Assembly (NCBI GenBank): GCA_943912335.1
Contig: CALTUD010000005.1
Span: forward strand, 62,001-126,000
Source: an uncultured Acetobacteraceae bacterium
GTDB lineage: Bacteria; Pseudomonadota; Alphaproteobacteria; Acetobacterales; Acetobacteraceae
Direction: 5' to 3'
Length of the DNA: 64,000 bases
A model generated the notes under the pieces. It did not search any database. It saw nothing but the letters and a program-made list of their open reading frames with translations, and had not been told where the DNA came from. Of this stretch, positions 35,442 through 44,510 are shown one piece after another (within the stretch, counting starts at the first letter, position 1; the number at the start of each line of letters is the position of its first letter). The position numbers and the translations under genes were made by a program.

Positions 35442-35534
35442 GGAGCGCTCTCCTAGCACGGGCCGTTTGCGCGCGCACGATGGCGCGACACGCGATGCTG
35501 GAGCGCGCGCGCCCGATTTGCTAACATTTCGTCA

Positions 35535-37781
35535 GTGTCTGGTTCCGCCCTCCTTCGCATACCGGCCGGGCGCCGCTTTCCCCCCGCCCTGAGCGCGATC
35601 GGGATGGTGGCCGGGCGCGGCTGGGCTTCGGTCCGCACCGGGCTGGACGCCGATCGCGACCGTCTGGTGTTGTGGCTGGCGCCTCTGGTCGGCGCGGGGA
35701 TCGTCTTCTACTTCTCGCTGCGGAGCGAGCCGTCCGTGTGGATGGGCCTCGCGCCGGTTCTTCTTCTGCTTCCGCTGCTCGGGTTCGCCCGGCGCAGCCG
35801 CATCGCGCATTCGCTCGTGGCCGCCCTGCTGGCGGTGTCGGTCGGGTTCCTGGCCGCCGAACTGTCCACCCGGCATCGGTCGCCGCTGCCCGCCCTGCCG
35901 CGCAAGGCCACGCTGCTGACCGGGCGGGTCGGCGCGATCGATCTGATGTCGGACGGCCGGCGTCGCGTGACGCTGGACGGCGTCTCGATGGCGCTGGCGG
36001 CGCCGCCGGAGGGCGTGTCCGCGGCGGTGCCGCAAACGGACCGGTCGTTCCGGGTCCGGCTCCGGCCGGATGATGCGGCCGTGCTGCATGTCGGCGACCG
36101 GCTGCGGATCCGCGTCCTGCTGCGTCCGCCCGCCGCGCCGGATTTTCCGGGCGGACGGGATGGTCAGCGCGACGCGTTCTTCGGCGGGCAGGCCGGTTCG
36201 GGGCGGGCCTTGTCGGACGCCGTGGTGCTGGCGCCTGCGACGGAGCGCGGGTTCTGGCCCTGGCTGCGCCGGACGCGCGAGGCCGTGGCGGCACGGATTC
36301 TGCAAATCCTGCCGGGCCCGCGCGGCGCGGTGGCCGCGACCATGCTGACCGGTCTCAGCACGTCGATCCCGCAAAGCGATCGCGACGCCTTCGCCGCCTC
36401 CGGCCTCGCCCATCTGCTGGCGGTGGCCGGGCTGCATCTGGGCGTGGTGATGATGTTCGGGCTGGCGATCGTCCGGTCCGGGCTGGCGGCGTGGGAATGG
36501 GCGGCTCTGCGTCTGCCGTGCCGGCAGATCGCCGCCTTGTGCGCGCTGGCCCTGGGCGCCGGCTACATGCTGCTGACCGGGCTGCATCTGCCGGGATTGC
36601 GATCGCTGGCCATGGCGACGGTGGCGGCGCTGGGTCTGTTGATCGGCCGGCGCGCGGTGTCGATGCGCGGGCTCGGCTTCGCCGCGCTGCTGATCCTGCT
36701 GGCCAGCCCGGCGACGCTGCTCGATGTCGGGTTCCAGATGAGCTTCGCCGCGGTTCTGGCGCTGCTGGCCGGCTACGAGGCGGCACGTCCGCTGTCGCGT
36801 CGTCTGCATGGCCCGGATTGGCGCGGCAAGCTGGCGCTGCACGTGTTCCAGCTCTTCTTTACCTCGCTCCTGGCCGGTGCGGCGTCTCTGCCCTACGCTG
36901 CGTTTCATTTCGGCCGGGTGCAGTTCTATTTCGTTCTGGCCAATCTTCTCGCCGTACCGATCACGGCGTTCTGGGTGCTGCCGCAGGGCATGCTGGCGCT
37001 TCTGGCGATGCCGTTCGGGCTGGACTGGCCGTTTCTGCGTGCGATGGGCGGCGGTATCGATCTGATCCTGATGCTGGCGCACGGGGTGGCGGCGCTGCCC
37101 GCGGCGAGCCTGCCCGTGCCTTTGGCCCCGGTCTGGGGACTGCTCTCGGTCAGCTTCGGTTTGATCTGGCTGTGCCTGTGGCGGCGTCGCTGGCGGTTCC
37201 TGGCGGTGCTGCCGATCGTGCTGGGTTGCGCGTCGCCCTGGCTGCGTGCGGAGCCGGATCTGCTGGTGTCGTCGGATGCGTCGCTGATCGCGGTGCGCGA
37301 GCCGGGGGCGCTGGTGCTGGAAGCAGGGTCGCGGGGCGATCCGATGACCTTGGGGGACTGGCAGAAGGCGCTGGCCCGTCTGGCCCCGCCGATCCCGATG
37401 CCGGATTCGGGCGCGGCTTCCGACATCACCTGCAACCCGGTGGCGTGTCTGCTGCAACGACGCGGGCAGACGGCGTTGTTGATGCATCCGTCGCATGGAC
37501 GGCCCGGGGCGGACGACGACACCGACGAGGAGTCCGGGCTGGAGCCGGGCGACTGCGACGGCGTCTCGGTGTTCGTGTCGCCTTCGCCGTCGCGCGGAGC
37601 CTGTTCCGGCGTTCCGCGCATCGACCGCTTCACCGTCTGGCGCGAGGGGCCGCAGGCGGTGTGGCTGACACGGGACGGTGTGCGGATCTGGAGCGCGCAG
37701 CGGGATCGCGGCCGGCGGCCCTGGGTGCCGCAGGGTCCGGGCCGGCCGCGTCCGACCTTGCCGATGGCGAAGGCGGAATGA
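35535..37781 (+). CDS. comEC: ComEC/Rec2 competence DNA-uptake channel
   Basis: Inner-membrane channel carrying single-stranded DNA into the cytoplasm in natural transformation. The 748-residue protein has an N-terminal membrane pair, an OB-like soluble domain with a Pro/Arg-rich surface, and a multi-helix Competence domain. The latter contains SDRDAFAASGLAHLLAVAGLHLGVVMM and LLASPATLLDVGFQMSFAAVLAL, the family hallmark. The C-terminal part is short and lacks the HxHxDH metallo-beta-lactamase signature found in the long forms. GTG at 35535 is the only start compatible with the hydrophobic reading. With dprA and recA in the window, the core of a transformation pathway is present. Confidence 0.9.
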   Translation: MSGSALLRIPAGRRFPPALSAIGMVAGRGWASVRTGLDADRDRLVLWLAPLVGAGIVFYFSLRSEPSVWMGLAPVLLLLPLLGFARRSRIAHSLVAALLAVSVGFLAAELSTRHRSPLPALPRKATLLTGRVGAIDLMSDGRRRVTLDGVSMALAAPPEGVSAAVPQTDRSFRVRLRPDDAAVLHVGDRLRIRVLLRPPAAPDFPGGRDGQRDAFFGGQAGSGRALSDAVVLAPATERGFWPWLRRTREAVAARILQILPGPRGAVAATMLTGLSTSIPQSDRDAFAASGLAHLLAVAGLHLGVVMMFGLAIVRSGLAAWEWAALRLPCRQIAALCALALGAGYMLLTGLHLPGLRSLAMATVAALGLLIGRRAVSMRGLGFAALLILLASPATLLDVGFQMSFAAVLALLAGYEAARPLSRRLHGPDWRGKLALHVFQLFFTSLLAGAASLPYAAFHFGRVQFYFVLANLLAVPITAFWVLPQGMLALLAMPFGLDWPFLRAMGGGIDLILMLAHGVAALPAASLPVPLAPVWGLLSVSFGLIWLCLWRRRWRFLAVLPIVLGCASPWLRAEPDLLVSSDASLIAVREPGALVLEAGSRGDPMTLGDWQKALARLAPPIPMPDSGAASDITCNPVACLLQRRGQTALLMHPSHGRPGADDDTDEESGLEPGDCDGVSVFVSPSPSRGACSGVPRIDRFTVWREGPQAVWLTRDGVRIWSAQRDRGRRPWVPQGPGRPRPTLPMAKAE

Positions 37782-37789
37782 ACCGGTGA

Positions 37790-38482
37790 TCAGGCTGCCG
37801 GCGCATCCCGCTTGTCGGGATAGCGGCACCATTCCCGGCCGGCGCAGTGCCAGCATTCCGGTGCGCGCGCCTTGCAGACGTAGCGTCCATGCAGGATCAG
37901 CCAGTGATGCGACGCGCGCAGGCGTTCGGCCGGGATGCGGGCGACCAGGCCGTCCTCCACCGCGCGCGGGGTCTTGCCGGGTGCGAGCCCGGTGCGGTTG
38001 CCGAGACGGAAGATATGCGTGTCCACCGCCATCGCGCTTTCCCCGAAGAACACGTTGAGCACGACGCTGGCGGTCTTGCGGCCGACGCCGGGCAGGGCTT
38101 CCAGCGCGGCGCGGTCGCCCGGAACCTGCCCGTCATGCTCGGCCAGCAGCTTCGCCGACAGCGCCACCACGTTGCGGGCCTTGGCGCGCCAGAGACCGAT
38201 GGTGCGGATATGGCGGGCGACGCCTTCTTCGCCCAGCGCCACCATGGCGGCCGGGTCGGGTGCGTCCCGGAACAGCCCCGCCGTGGCCTTGTTGACCGAA
38301 ACGTCGGTCGCCTGCGCCGACAGGACCACGGCCACCAGCAGGGTGAAGGCATCGACATAGGTGAGTTCGCTTTCCGGCTCCGGATTGGCCAGGGCGAGCG
38401 CTTCGATGAAAGAAGCGACATCCTTGCGCGACATCGGTCGTGCCGGGGGGCGCGGGTCTGGGCGAGCGGGTTTCGGCGGCAT
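37790..38482 (-). CDS. nth: Endonuclease III (DNA glycosylase/AP lyase)
   Basis: Base-excision repair enzyme removing oxidised pyrimidines. The 230-residue protein has the helix-hairpin-helix ALPGVGRKTASVVLNVFF, and the catalytic Asp in AVDTHIFRLGNRTGL. The lyase lysine is expected in the HhH loop (GRKTA). A C-terminal 4Fe-4S site is formed by CKARAPECWHCAGREWC. ATG at 38482 was chosen because CGGAG lies just upstream; a longer in-frame ATG at 38545 lacks a ribosome site and adds a Pro-rich leader. It is convergent with comEC and divergent from the degenerate HD-GYP gene. Confidence 0.93.
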   Translation of the reverse strand: MPPKPARPDPRPPARPMSRKDVASFIEALALANPEPESELTYVDAFTLLVAVVLSAQATDVSVNKATAGLFRDAPDPAAMVALGEEGVARHIRTIGLWRAKARNVVALSAKLLAEHDGQVPGDRAALEALPGVGRKTASVVLNVFFGESAMAVDTHIFRLGNRTGLAPGKTPRAVEDGLVARIPAERLRASHHWLILHGRYVCKARAPECWHCAGREWCRYPDKRDAPAA

Positions 38483-38591
38483 CGTGGCTCCGGGTTTCGA
38501 CACCGCCGATTCATGCGGGTCAGCACCGTCTAAATTAGATGACATAATCGTGAGTATTCTCTTGCCTCGGCCGCGTAACCGGCCTATTTCG

Positions 38592-38608
38592 ATGAATTAA
38601 CGATTCAT
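38592..38608. promoter_or_regulatory. AT-rich inverted repeat in a divergent promoter region
   Basis: ATGAAT-TAACG-ATTCAT, extended by CGAT/ATCG-like flanks, lies about 25 bases upstream of the degenerate HD-GYP gene in an unusually AT-rich gap next to nth. Position and symmetry suggest an operator for an unknown regulator. Confidence 0.45.
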
Positions 38609-38631
38609 ATCGTATACGTCTGCGGAGTCAT

Positions 38632-39555
38632 TTGGCGGCCATGCCCGGTTCCACCACCAAGCCGCGGTTCGTCCTCAAGGTTGCATCGCCGTTCCGCATG
38701 CTGCGATTGGGGCTTCGCGATCTGCCGATCCGCACCCGGACCATCGTGCTCCTGCTCGCCTGCGTCGGCATCGTCGCGACGGGGTGGGAAACGCCCTCCA
38801 TGGTGCAGCTGCCGATCCTGTTGGCGGCGGCGGGCTGCGTGACATCCCTGCACGCCCGCGTTTTCCGCGTTCTGGGCGGCCGGCTTTCCGCCCGGATGGC
38901 GAAGCGCCAGCGCGACGAGGCGCTTCGGCGCCGTTTCCAGAGCCTTTGCGCCATCGGAGACTTCCCGCAGCGGCAGGAACGCGTGTCCGATCTGGTCGTG
39001 TTCATCGCCGCCAAGGCCGGCTGCTCCTGCAACGAGCAGAAGCAACTCGCCGTGGCATCGACCCTGCACCGGATCGGTCTGGTGTCGCTCCCGCCTTGCG
39101 GCGCGCAGAGCCGGAAGGCGGTATCGCGCCGGGCCGCCGACATGGCCGCGCGTCTGCTGGCCGGCAACACGCATCTCGACCGTCTGGCGATCGAGATGGC
39201 GAGCTGCCACGGGGAAAGCTGGGACGGCAGCGGCGAGGCGTTCGGTCTGGCCGGTGAAACGATCCCGTTCTCGGCCCGGCTGTTGCACGTGGCGCTGGCG
39301 CTGGACGCGCTGCTGCCGCGAACCGGAAATCTCCCCCTTCGGGCCGATCTGCTGCGGATCGCCACGCGCCTGGAGGCGGAGGGCGGCCGCACGCTCGATC
39401 CGACGCTGGCCGGCTTGTCCCTTCTGCACATCGACGCGCTGGACGGTCTGCTCCAGTCGCATTTCGGCCGGCACAGCCTGTGCAGTGCAGCGCTGCCAGG
39501 ATGGCCGCAGCGGGAGCCGAGCTACGCGGTCGGTGCCGCTCTCACCACGGCTTGA
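38632..39555 (+). CDS. Membrane protein with degenerate HD-GYP-like domain
   Basis: A 307-residue protein. Two hydrophobic segments lie at about 36-52 and 56-75. The C-terminal region follows the HD-GYP c-di-GMP phosphodiesterase pattern, but with key residues lost. LASTLHDIGK-type HD is replaced by ASTLHRIGLVSLP (Arg instead of Asp at 147). HHExWDGxGYP is replaced by SCHGESWDGSGEAF (192-205). The downstream GLxGExIPxxARLLxVALALDAL pattern is intact (205-227). It should therefore bind partner or ligand without phosphodiesterase activity. The start is either TTG 38632 or ATG 38641; the GGAG at 38624-38627 does not decide. Confidence 0.65.
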   Translation: MAAMPGSTTKPRFVLKVASPFRMLRLGLRDLPIRTRTIVLLLACVGIVATGWETPSMVQLPILLAAAGCVTSLHARVFRVLGGRLSARMAKRQRDEALRRRFQSLCAIGDFPQRQERVSDLVVFIAAKAGCSCNEQKQLAVASTLHRIGLVSLPPCGAQSRKAVSRRAADMAARLLAGNTHLDRLAIEMASCHGESWDGSGEAFGLAGETIPFSARLLHVALALDALLPRTGNLPLRADLLRIATRLEAEGGRTLDPTLAGLSLLHIDALDGLLQSHFGRHSLCSAALPGWPQREPSYAVGAALTTA

Positions 39556-39638
39556 CCCGCAACGCGGGGGATCGCCCTCGACGGCGATCCGCCCGGTTTG
39601 CTAAACGCGCTCCCCCATGATCTGAACAGGAGCGCCGC

Positions 39639-41480
39639 ATGGCACCCGTATCCGCCCGCACGCGGCGGAGCGGCCGCGCCGTCTTCATCGCGGTGCTGTC
39701 CTTTCTGTTCGCGCACTGGCGACGCAGGCCCGCCCTTGTCGGCGTGGTGGCCGGCGGCATGGCGCTCGCCACGCTGACCGATGTTCTGACGCCGATCCTG
39801 TCCGGCCGTCTGGTGGACGACGTGACGCGCCTGCCGCCCGGTCTGCTGGGAACCGGCGAAGCCGCCCGCCCGCCAGAGGCGCTGGCGGCGCTGCACGACG
39901 CGCTGCGGATGCTGGGCGGGCTCGCCGCTCTGGGCGTGTGCTCCGTGCTCGGCCGACGCATCGGCTTCATCGGCATCACGCGGCTCACCGTGCGGATCAT
40001 GAGCGACATCGCCCGCTCCGCCTTCGCACGCGTGCAGCGTTTCTCCGCCGATTGGCACGCCAACAATTTCGCCGGCTCCACCGTGCGTCGCGTCACGCGC
40101 GGCATGTGGGCGGTGGACCAGCTCGACGACACGCTGCTGCTGATGCTGCTGCCGAGCCTGCTGGTGCTGGTCGGAACCACCGTGGTGCTGTCGTTCCGCT
40201 GGCCGGTGATGGGGCTGATCCTGGGCGTGGGCTCGGTCGCCTTCGCCGCCCTGTCGATCGGCATGACCTTGTTCTACGTGGCGCCGTCCGCGCGTCTGGC
40301 GAACCAGTGGGACACGCGCGTCGGCGCGTCGCTGGCGGATTCCGTCACCTGCAACGCGGTGGTGAAGGCGTTCGGGGCGGAAAGCCGCGAGGATGCGCGT
40401 CTCGACCGCGTGCTGCACCGCTGGGCCAGCCGCACCACGCGCACCTGGCTGCGCGGCACCGATAGCGGAAACCTGCAGAACTTCGCGCTGACGCTGCTGC
40501 GTCTGACGCTGATCGCCGCCGTGCTGTTTCTGTGGTGGCGCGGCCGGGCCGGTGCCGGCGACGTCGCCTACGTTTTGACCATGATGTTCCTGGTGCAGGG
40601 CTACCTGCGCGATATCGGCCAGCAGATCAGCACGGTGCAGCGCTCGGTGAACGAGATGGAGGAACTGGTCGCGCTCTACGACCAGCCGCTCGGCGTGCAG
40701 GACCGGCCCGGCGCCGCCACGATCCGGATCGAGCGCGGCCAGATCCGCTTCGAGCATGTGCGCTTCCGTTACGCCGGCCAGCCGCGCCCGCTCTACGACG
40801 ATCTCGACCTGCTGATCCCGGCCGGGTCTCGCGTCGGTCTGGTCGGGCCGTCCGGCTCCGGCAAGACCACGCTGACCAAGCTGCTGCAACGCCTCTACGA
40901 TGTGACCGGTGGCCGCATCCTGATCGACGGGCAGGACATCGCCGCCGTGACTCAGGAAAGCCTGCGCTCGCAGATCGCGCTTGTGCCGCAGGAGCCGGTG
41001 CTGTTCCACCGCTCGCTCGCCGAGAACATCGCCTATGGCCGTCCCGGTGCGTCCCTGCCGGAGATCCGCGAGGCGGCGCGCCTGGCCAACGCGCTCGATT
41101 TCGTCGAGCGCCTGCCGGGCGGGTTCAACACGCTGGTCGGCGAGCGCGGCGTGAAGCTGTCCGGCGGCGAGCGCCAGCGCATCGCCATCGCCCGCGCCTT
41201 CCTGGCCGATGCGCGCGTGCTGATCCTGGACGAAGCGACATCGAGCCTGGATTCCGAATCAGAGGCGCTCGTGCAGGAGGCGATGGGGCGGCTGATGCAG
41301 AACCGCACCGTGATCGTGATCGCGCACCGCCTGTCGACCGTGGTCTCCCTGGACCGCATCCTGGTGTTCGAGCACGGGCAACTGGTCGAGGACGGGTCGC
41401 ATGACGCGCTGCTGGAGCGGGCCGACGGGCTGTATCGCCGGCTCTACGACCGGCAGTCGCTGGGGCTGGCGGCGGAATAA
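39639..41480 (+). CDS. ABC transporter with fused membrane and ATPase domains (MsbA/exporter type)
   Basis: Homodimer-type ABC exporter of 613 residues. A six-helix membrane domain spans about 12-340. The ATPase domain follows, with Walker A GPSGSGKTT (403-411), Q-loop VPQEPVLFHRS, signature LSGGERQR (507-514), Walker B VLILDEATSSLD (527-538) and switch His in IAHRLSTV. ATG at 39639 follows GGAGCG. It resembles the multidrug/lipid exporters rather than siderophore or protease-linked ones; substrate unknown. It is the last gene of the plus-strand run and faces the NmrA-like gene. Confidence 0.92.
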   Translation: MAPVSARTRRSGRAVFIAVLSFLFAHWRRRPALVGVVAGGMALATLTDVLTPILSGRLVDDVTRLPPGLLGTGEAARPPEALAALHDALRMLGGLAALGVCSVLGRRIGFIGITRLTVRIMSDIARSAFARVQRFSADWHANNFAGSTVRRVTRGMWAVDQLDDTLLLMLLPSLLVLVGTTVVLSFRWPVMGLILGVGSVAFAALSIGMTLFYVAPSARLANQWDTRVGASLADSVTCNAVVKAFGAESREDARLDRVLHRWASRTTRTWLRGTDSGNLQNFALTLLRLTLIAAVLFLWWRGRAGAGDVAYVLTMMFLVQGYLRDIGQQISTVQRSVNEMEELVALYDQPLGVQDRPGAATIRIERGQIRFEHVRFRYAGQPRPLYDDLDLLIPAGSRVGLVGPSGSGKTTLTKLLQRLYDVTGGRILIDGQDIAAVTQESLRSQIALVPQEPVLFHRSLAENIAYGRPGASLPEIREAARLANALDFVERLPGGFNTLVGERGVKLSGGERQRIAIARAFLADARVLILDEATSSLDSESEALVQEAMGRLMQNRTVIVIAHRLSTVVSLDRILVFEHGQLVEDGSHDALLERADGLYRRLYDRQSLGLAAE

Positions 41481-41524
41481 ACGCGGGGCGGTCGAGCGTC
41501 CTGTTTCGCGCCGCGCCGATCGCG

Positions 41525-42376
41525 TCAGGCAGGAGCGGAAGCGGCCCATGCGGCCAGGGTGAGCAGGCCGGGATGGCGTTTCCGGAGCGCCGGGATATCC
41601 GCGGCGAACCCGTCCCGCGCGATCCATTCGAACATGAGCCGGAAATCCTCCGGCAGCTTCGCGCGCAGCATGCCGGGGATGTCGAAGGCGGGCGCGGGGC
41701 GCAGGCCGGCGCGGCGCAGCGTGCGCGCCGCATCCTGCCAGGTCAGCGCATCTCCGGCGATCTCCAGCTCCCGGCCGGTGTAGCTTTCGGGCTGCTCGAA
41801 CGCTTCCGCCGCGAACCAGCCGACATCGCGCGCCGACGCCATCTGCATGGGCCGACCGTCGGCGAGATAGCTCTTCATCATCGATAGCATCGAGGCGCGG
41901 AAGACGACGGTCCGGAAATTCTCCATGAAGGCCGCCGGCCTCAGGATGGTCGCATTCAGGCCCAGGCCGGCGATATGACGCTCGATCGCGCGCTTGCTTT
42001 CGAAATGCGGCACGCTGCTGTTCCGCTCCACGCCGGCTGCGGAGCATTGCACGAAGTGACGCACGCCGGCTTCGGCCGCGAGCGTCGCCAGCCGCTTGCC
42101 CTGCCGCTCCTCGCCCGCCGGTCCCTGCTTCATTGGCGTCTGCACCGCCAGCACGCCGTGGGCCCAGGAGAGCGCGGCGCGCAGCGATGCGTCGTCGTCC
42201 AGATCGCCGATGACGAGTTCGACGCCCTGGGCCGCGAGCGCCTTCGCTCGGGGCGCATCGGCGTTGCGGACCAGCGCGCGCAGCCGCCAGCGCCTGGGTC
42301 GTCGAAGCAGTTCGGCCAGCGTCGCGCCGCCCTGGTTGCCGGTCGCTCCGGTGATGAGCAGGATCTGATGAGGCAT
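41525..42376 (-). CDS. NmrA-like NAD(P)-binding oxidoreductase
   Basis: A 283-residue Rossmann protein of the atypical short-chain dehydrogenase/NmrA group. The nucleotide loop is LLITGATGNQGGATLAELL near the N-terminus. Further features are ELVIGDLDDDASLRAAL and ATILRPAAFMENF. Catalytic Tyr-Lys of classical SDRs is replaced by a FESKRAIERH segment. Such proteins act as NADPH-dependent reductases or redox sensors. ATG at 42376 follows GGAGAAAG. It is divergent from a LysR regulator across ~93 bp, the classic arrangement for LysR control of its neighbour. Confidence 0.9.
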   Translation of the reverse strand: MPHQILLITGATGNQGGATLAELLRRPRRWRLRALVRNADAPRAKALAAQGVELVIGDLDDDASLRAALSWAHGVLAVQTPMKQGPAGEERQGKRLATLAAEAGVRHFVQCSAAGVERNSSVPHFESKRAIERHIAGLGLNATILRPAAFMENFRTVVFRASMLSMMKSYLADGRPMQMASARDVGWFAAEAFEQPESYTGRELEIAGDALTWQDAARTLRRAGLRPAPAFDIPGMLRAKLPEDFRLMFEWIARDGFAADIPALRKRHPGLLTLAAWAASAPA

Positions 42377-42469
42377 GGTCTTTCTCCGCTGCCCGACGCT
42401 AGGCGGTCGCGGATTGGCGAACCAGCAGCGCTGGAATAGACAGACCGTTCGCAAATCCGGAACGGTCCG

Positions 42470-43408
42470 ATGCAGCTGGACGATCTTCGCGTGTTCCTCC
42501 GCATCGTCGATGGCGGCGGTCTGTCGAAAGCCGCGAACCTCGCCGGCGTGCCGAAATCCTCGTTGAGCCGGGCGCTTTCCCGGTTGGAAAGCGAGACGGC
42601 GCTGCGCCTGTTCGAGCGCGGCGGACGTGACCTCCGGCTGAGCGAGGCGGGCCGGCTGTTGTTGCCGCATGCGCGTCGCATTCTCGACGATGTGGCGGAA
42701 GCCGGCGCCGCGCTGGACGGGATGAACGGCGCGCCGCGCGGCACGCTGCGGATCAACGCCGCGATGACCTATGCGCTGGGCATGATCGCACCGATGCTGC
42801 CGGGCTTCATCGCCCGCTATCCCGAGCTGCGCGTGGTGCTGGAAACCGAGAACCGCGTGGTCGACATGATGCGCGAGGAGGTGGACGTCGCGATCCGCAT
42901 CGGCGCCCTGCCGGATTCCGATCTGATCGCGCGCAAGCTCGGCCGGATCGAACTCTGGCCTTGCGCAAGCCCCGATTATCTGGCCCGGCGCGGCCTGCCC
43001 GAAACCCCGGCCGATCTGTCCGGCCACACGCTGTTCGGGTGGCAGGACCGGCCGGGCGAATGGCGGTTCGTCGACGGCGCCGGCATCGCCCACGTCGCGC
43101 CGGTTCCGGCCGGCACGGTCGTGCCCGAACCGGCGGTCCTGCAGGTCCTGCTGGCGGGCGGGGCCGGGATCGGGCGGCTGCCGGATTTCCTCGCCCGGCC
43201 TTCCGTGGCGCAGGGAACGCTTTGCCGACTGCTGCCGGCCTATCGCGCCGAGCACGTCGAGGCGCACGCCGTGTTCCCGTCGCACCGGAGCCTGTCCGCC
43301 AAGGTGCGGCTGTTCGTCGACGCCCTCGTGGCGTTTCTCCGGGACGGAGCGTCTCAGCCGGATCGAGACGTCGTCGGCGAAGCCGGGATCAGCACGCCCG
43401 CAGCGTGA
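42470..43408 (+). CDS. LysR-family transcriptional regulator
   Basis: A 312-residue regulator. The N-terminal winged helix reads MQLDDLRVFLRIVDGGGLSKAANLAGVPKSSLSRALSRLE in spirit, with the recognition helix around residues 27-45. A periplasmic-binding-like effector domain fills residues 90-300. It belongs to the CrgA/PecT-like subgroup with ALRLFERGGRDLRLSEAG. It likely controls the divergent NmrA-like oxidoreductase. Its 3' end overlaps the convergent metallophosphoesterase gene by 20 bases, so read-through would make antisense RNA against that gene. Confidence 0.9.
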   Translation: MQLDDLRVFLRIVDGGGLSKAANLAGVPKSSLSRALSRLESETALRLFERGGRDLRLSEAGRLLLPHARRILDDVAEAGAALDGMNGAPRGTLRINAAMTYALGMIAPMLPGFIARYPELRVVLETENRVVDMMREEVDVAIRIGALPDSDLIARKLGRIELWPCASPDYLARRGLPETPADLSGHTLFGWQDRPGEWRFVDGAGIAHVAPVPAGTVVPEPAVLQVLLAGGAGIGRLPDFLARPSVAQGTLCRLLPAYRAEHVEAHAVFPSHRSLSAKVRLFVDALVAFLRDGASQPDRDVVGEAGISTPAA

Positions 43409-44510
43409 TCCGGATCATCTCCGACGGGCAGCCCAGCCGGAACGCGAAGCCGGGCCAGATGCCGGTGCCGTTGCCGACGATCAGGGTCATCTTGCCGACG
43501 CGATAGCGGCCGGACACGTAGCCATCATTGCCGCGCGCCACCATTCGGGCGAGGCCGGGCATCATGCCGCCATGGGTGTGTCCGGAAAGCTGGAGCGCCA
43601 CGCCGCGGGCGGCCCGGCGTTTGGCATGGCCCGGCTGGTGGTCGAGCAGGATCACCGGAGCGCCGGACGGTGCGCCCGCAAGGGCAGCGTCGAGATCGGG
43701 TGGCGTTTGGTCGTGCCTGCGGGCGGACAGATCGGTGACGCCGGCGATCGTCAAATGGTCGGCGCCGCGCGCGATCGCCACATGCGCGTTGGGCAGCATG
43801 CGGAGGCCGAGTCCGGAAAGATGTCGCATCCAGGCGGCATAATCGAAGAAGTACTCGTGGTTGCCGGGAATGCCGAGCACGCCGTCCGGCGCGCGCAGAG
43901 CGTGCAGCGGGGCGATGTCCGCGCGCCGCATCGCCACCGAACCGTCGATGAAATCGCCCGTGATCGCGATCAGATCGGCACCGGCACCGTTGGCGCGGGC
44001 CACCACCTGTTCGGCCCAGCGACGGGGAAACAAGCGGCCCAGATGCAGATCCGTCAGATGCAGCACTCTGTAGCCGTCGAAGGCGGGCGCCAGCCCGGCG
44101 ATGGCGACGACCTTGTCGCGCACCGGCGGCACGCGCACCGCGTTGCGGACACCCAGCGCGCAGAGGATCGACACCAGCGCGCCCGCACCGAGCCGGACGG
44201 ACGGCGGAATGCCGCACCATGCGCCCTGAACCAGCGACACGATCGCCGCGACGAGTTCCGCGGCCAGCATCAGCAGCGCCAGCATCGGGATCGCCGCAAA
44301 CCCCCAGTTGAACAGCAGCACCAGCGGGCGCGGAAATTCGGGCGCGAACACAGAGCCGGAAGAAAGCCGGTTCCACTGGTGGAACTGCGACAGCACGAGC
44401 AGCAGCAGCGCCGCCGGCAGCTTGATCGCGAGCCCGATCGGCAGCGGCCAGAGCCAGAGGAACAGCACCAGCAGAACCGGCAGCAGCGACACCAGACGGA
44501 ACAGGATCAA
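43389..44510 (-). CDS. Membrane-anchored metallophosphoesterase
   Basis: Calcineurin-like phosphoesterase of 373 residues. The first ~150 residues hold four hydrophobic segments. The catalytic domain shows the dimetal motifs in order: LTDLHLGR (DxH), ITGDFIDG, GIPGNHEYFFD (GNHE) and LSGHTHGGMM. This build matches YaeI/UDP-diacylglucosamine-hydrolase-like enzymes that act at the membrane face. TTG at 44510 is chosen as start because it overlaps the upstream GNAT stop (TTGA) and GGAG lies 8 bases before it. It ends the long his-hinT unit. Confidence 0.88.
   Translation of the reverse strand: MILFRLVSLLPVLLVLFLWLWPLPIGLAIKLPAALLLLVLSQFHQWNRLSSGSVFAPEFPRPLVLLFNWGFAAIPMLALLMLAAELVAAIVSLVQGAWCGIPPSVRLGAGALVSILCALGVRNAVRVPPVRDKVVAIAGLAPAFDGYRVLHLTDLHLGRLFPRRWAEQVVARANGAGADLIAITGDFIDGSVAMRRADIAPLHALRAPDGVLGIPGNHEYFFDYAAWMRHLSGLGLRMLPNAHVAIARGADHLTIAGVTDLSARRHDQTPPDLDAALAGAPSGAPVILLDHQPGHAKRRAARGVALQLSGHTHGGMMPGLARMVARGNDGYVSGRYRVGKMTLIVGNGTGIWPGFAFRLGCPSEMIRITLRAC

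Noticed and set aside
35532..37856. 774-residue minus-strand ORF opposite comEC
   Set aside because: Extreme Arg/Gln/His content and no recognisable motif; comEC on the other strand has clear membrane segments and family motifs.
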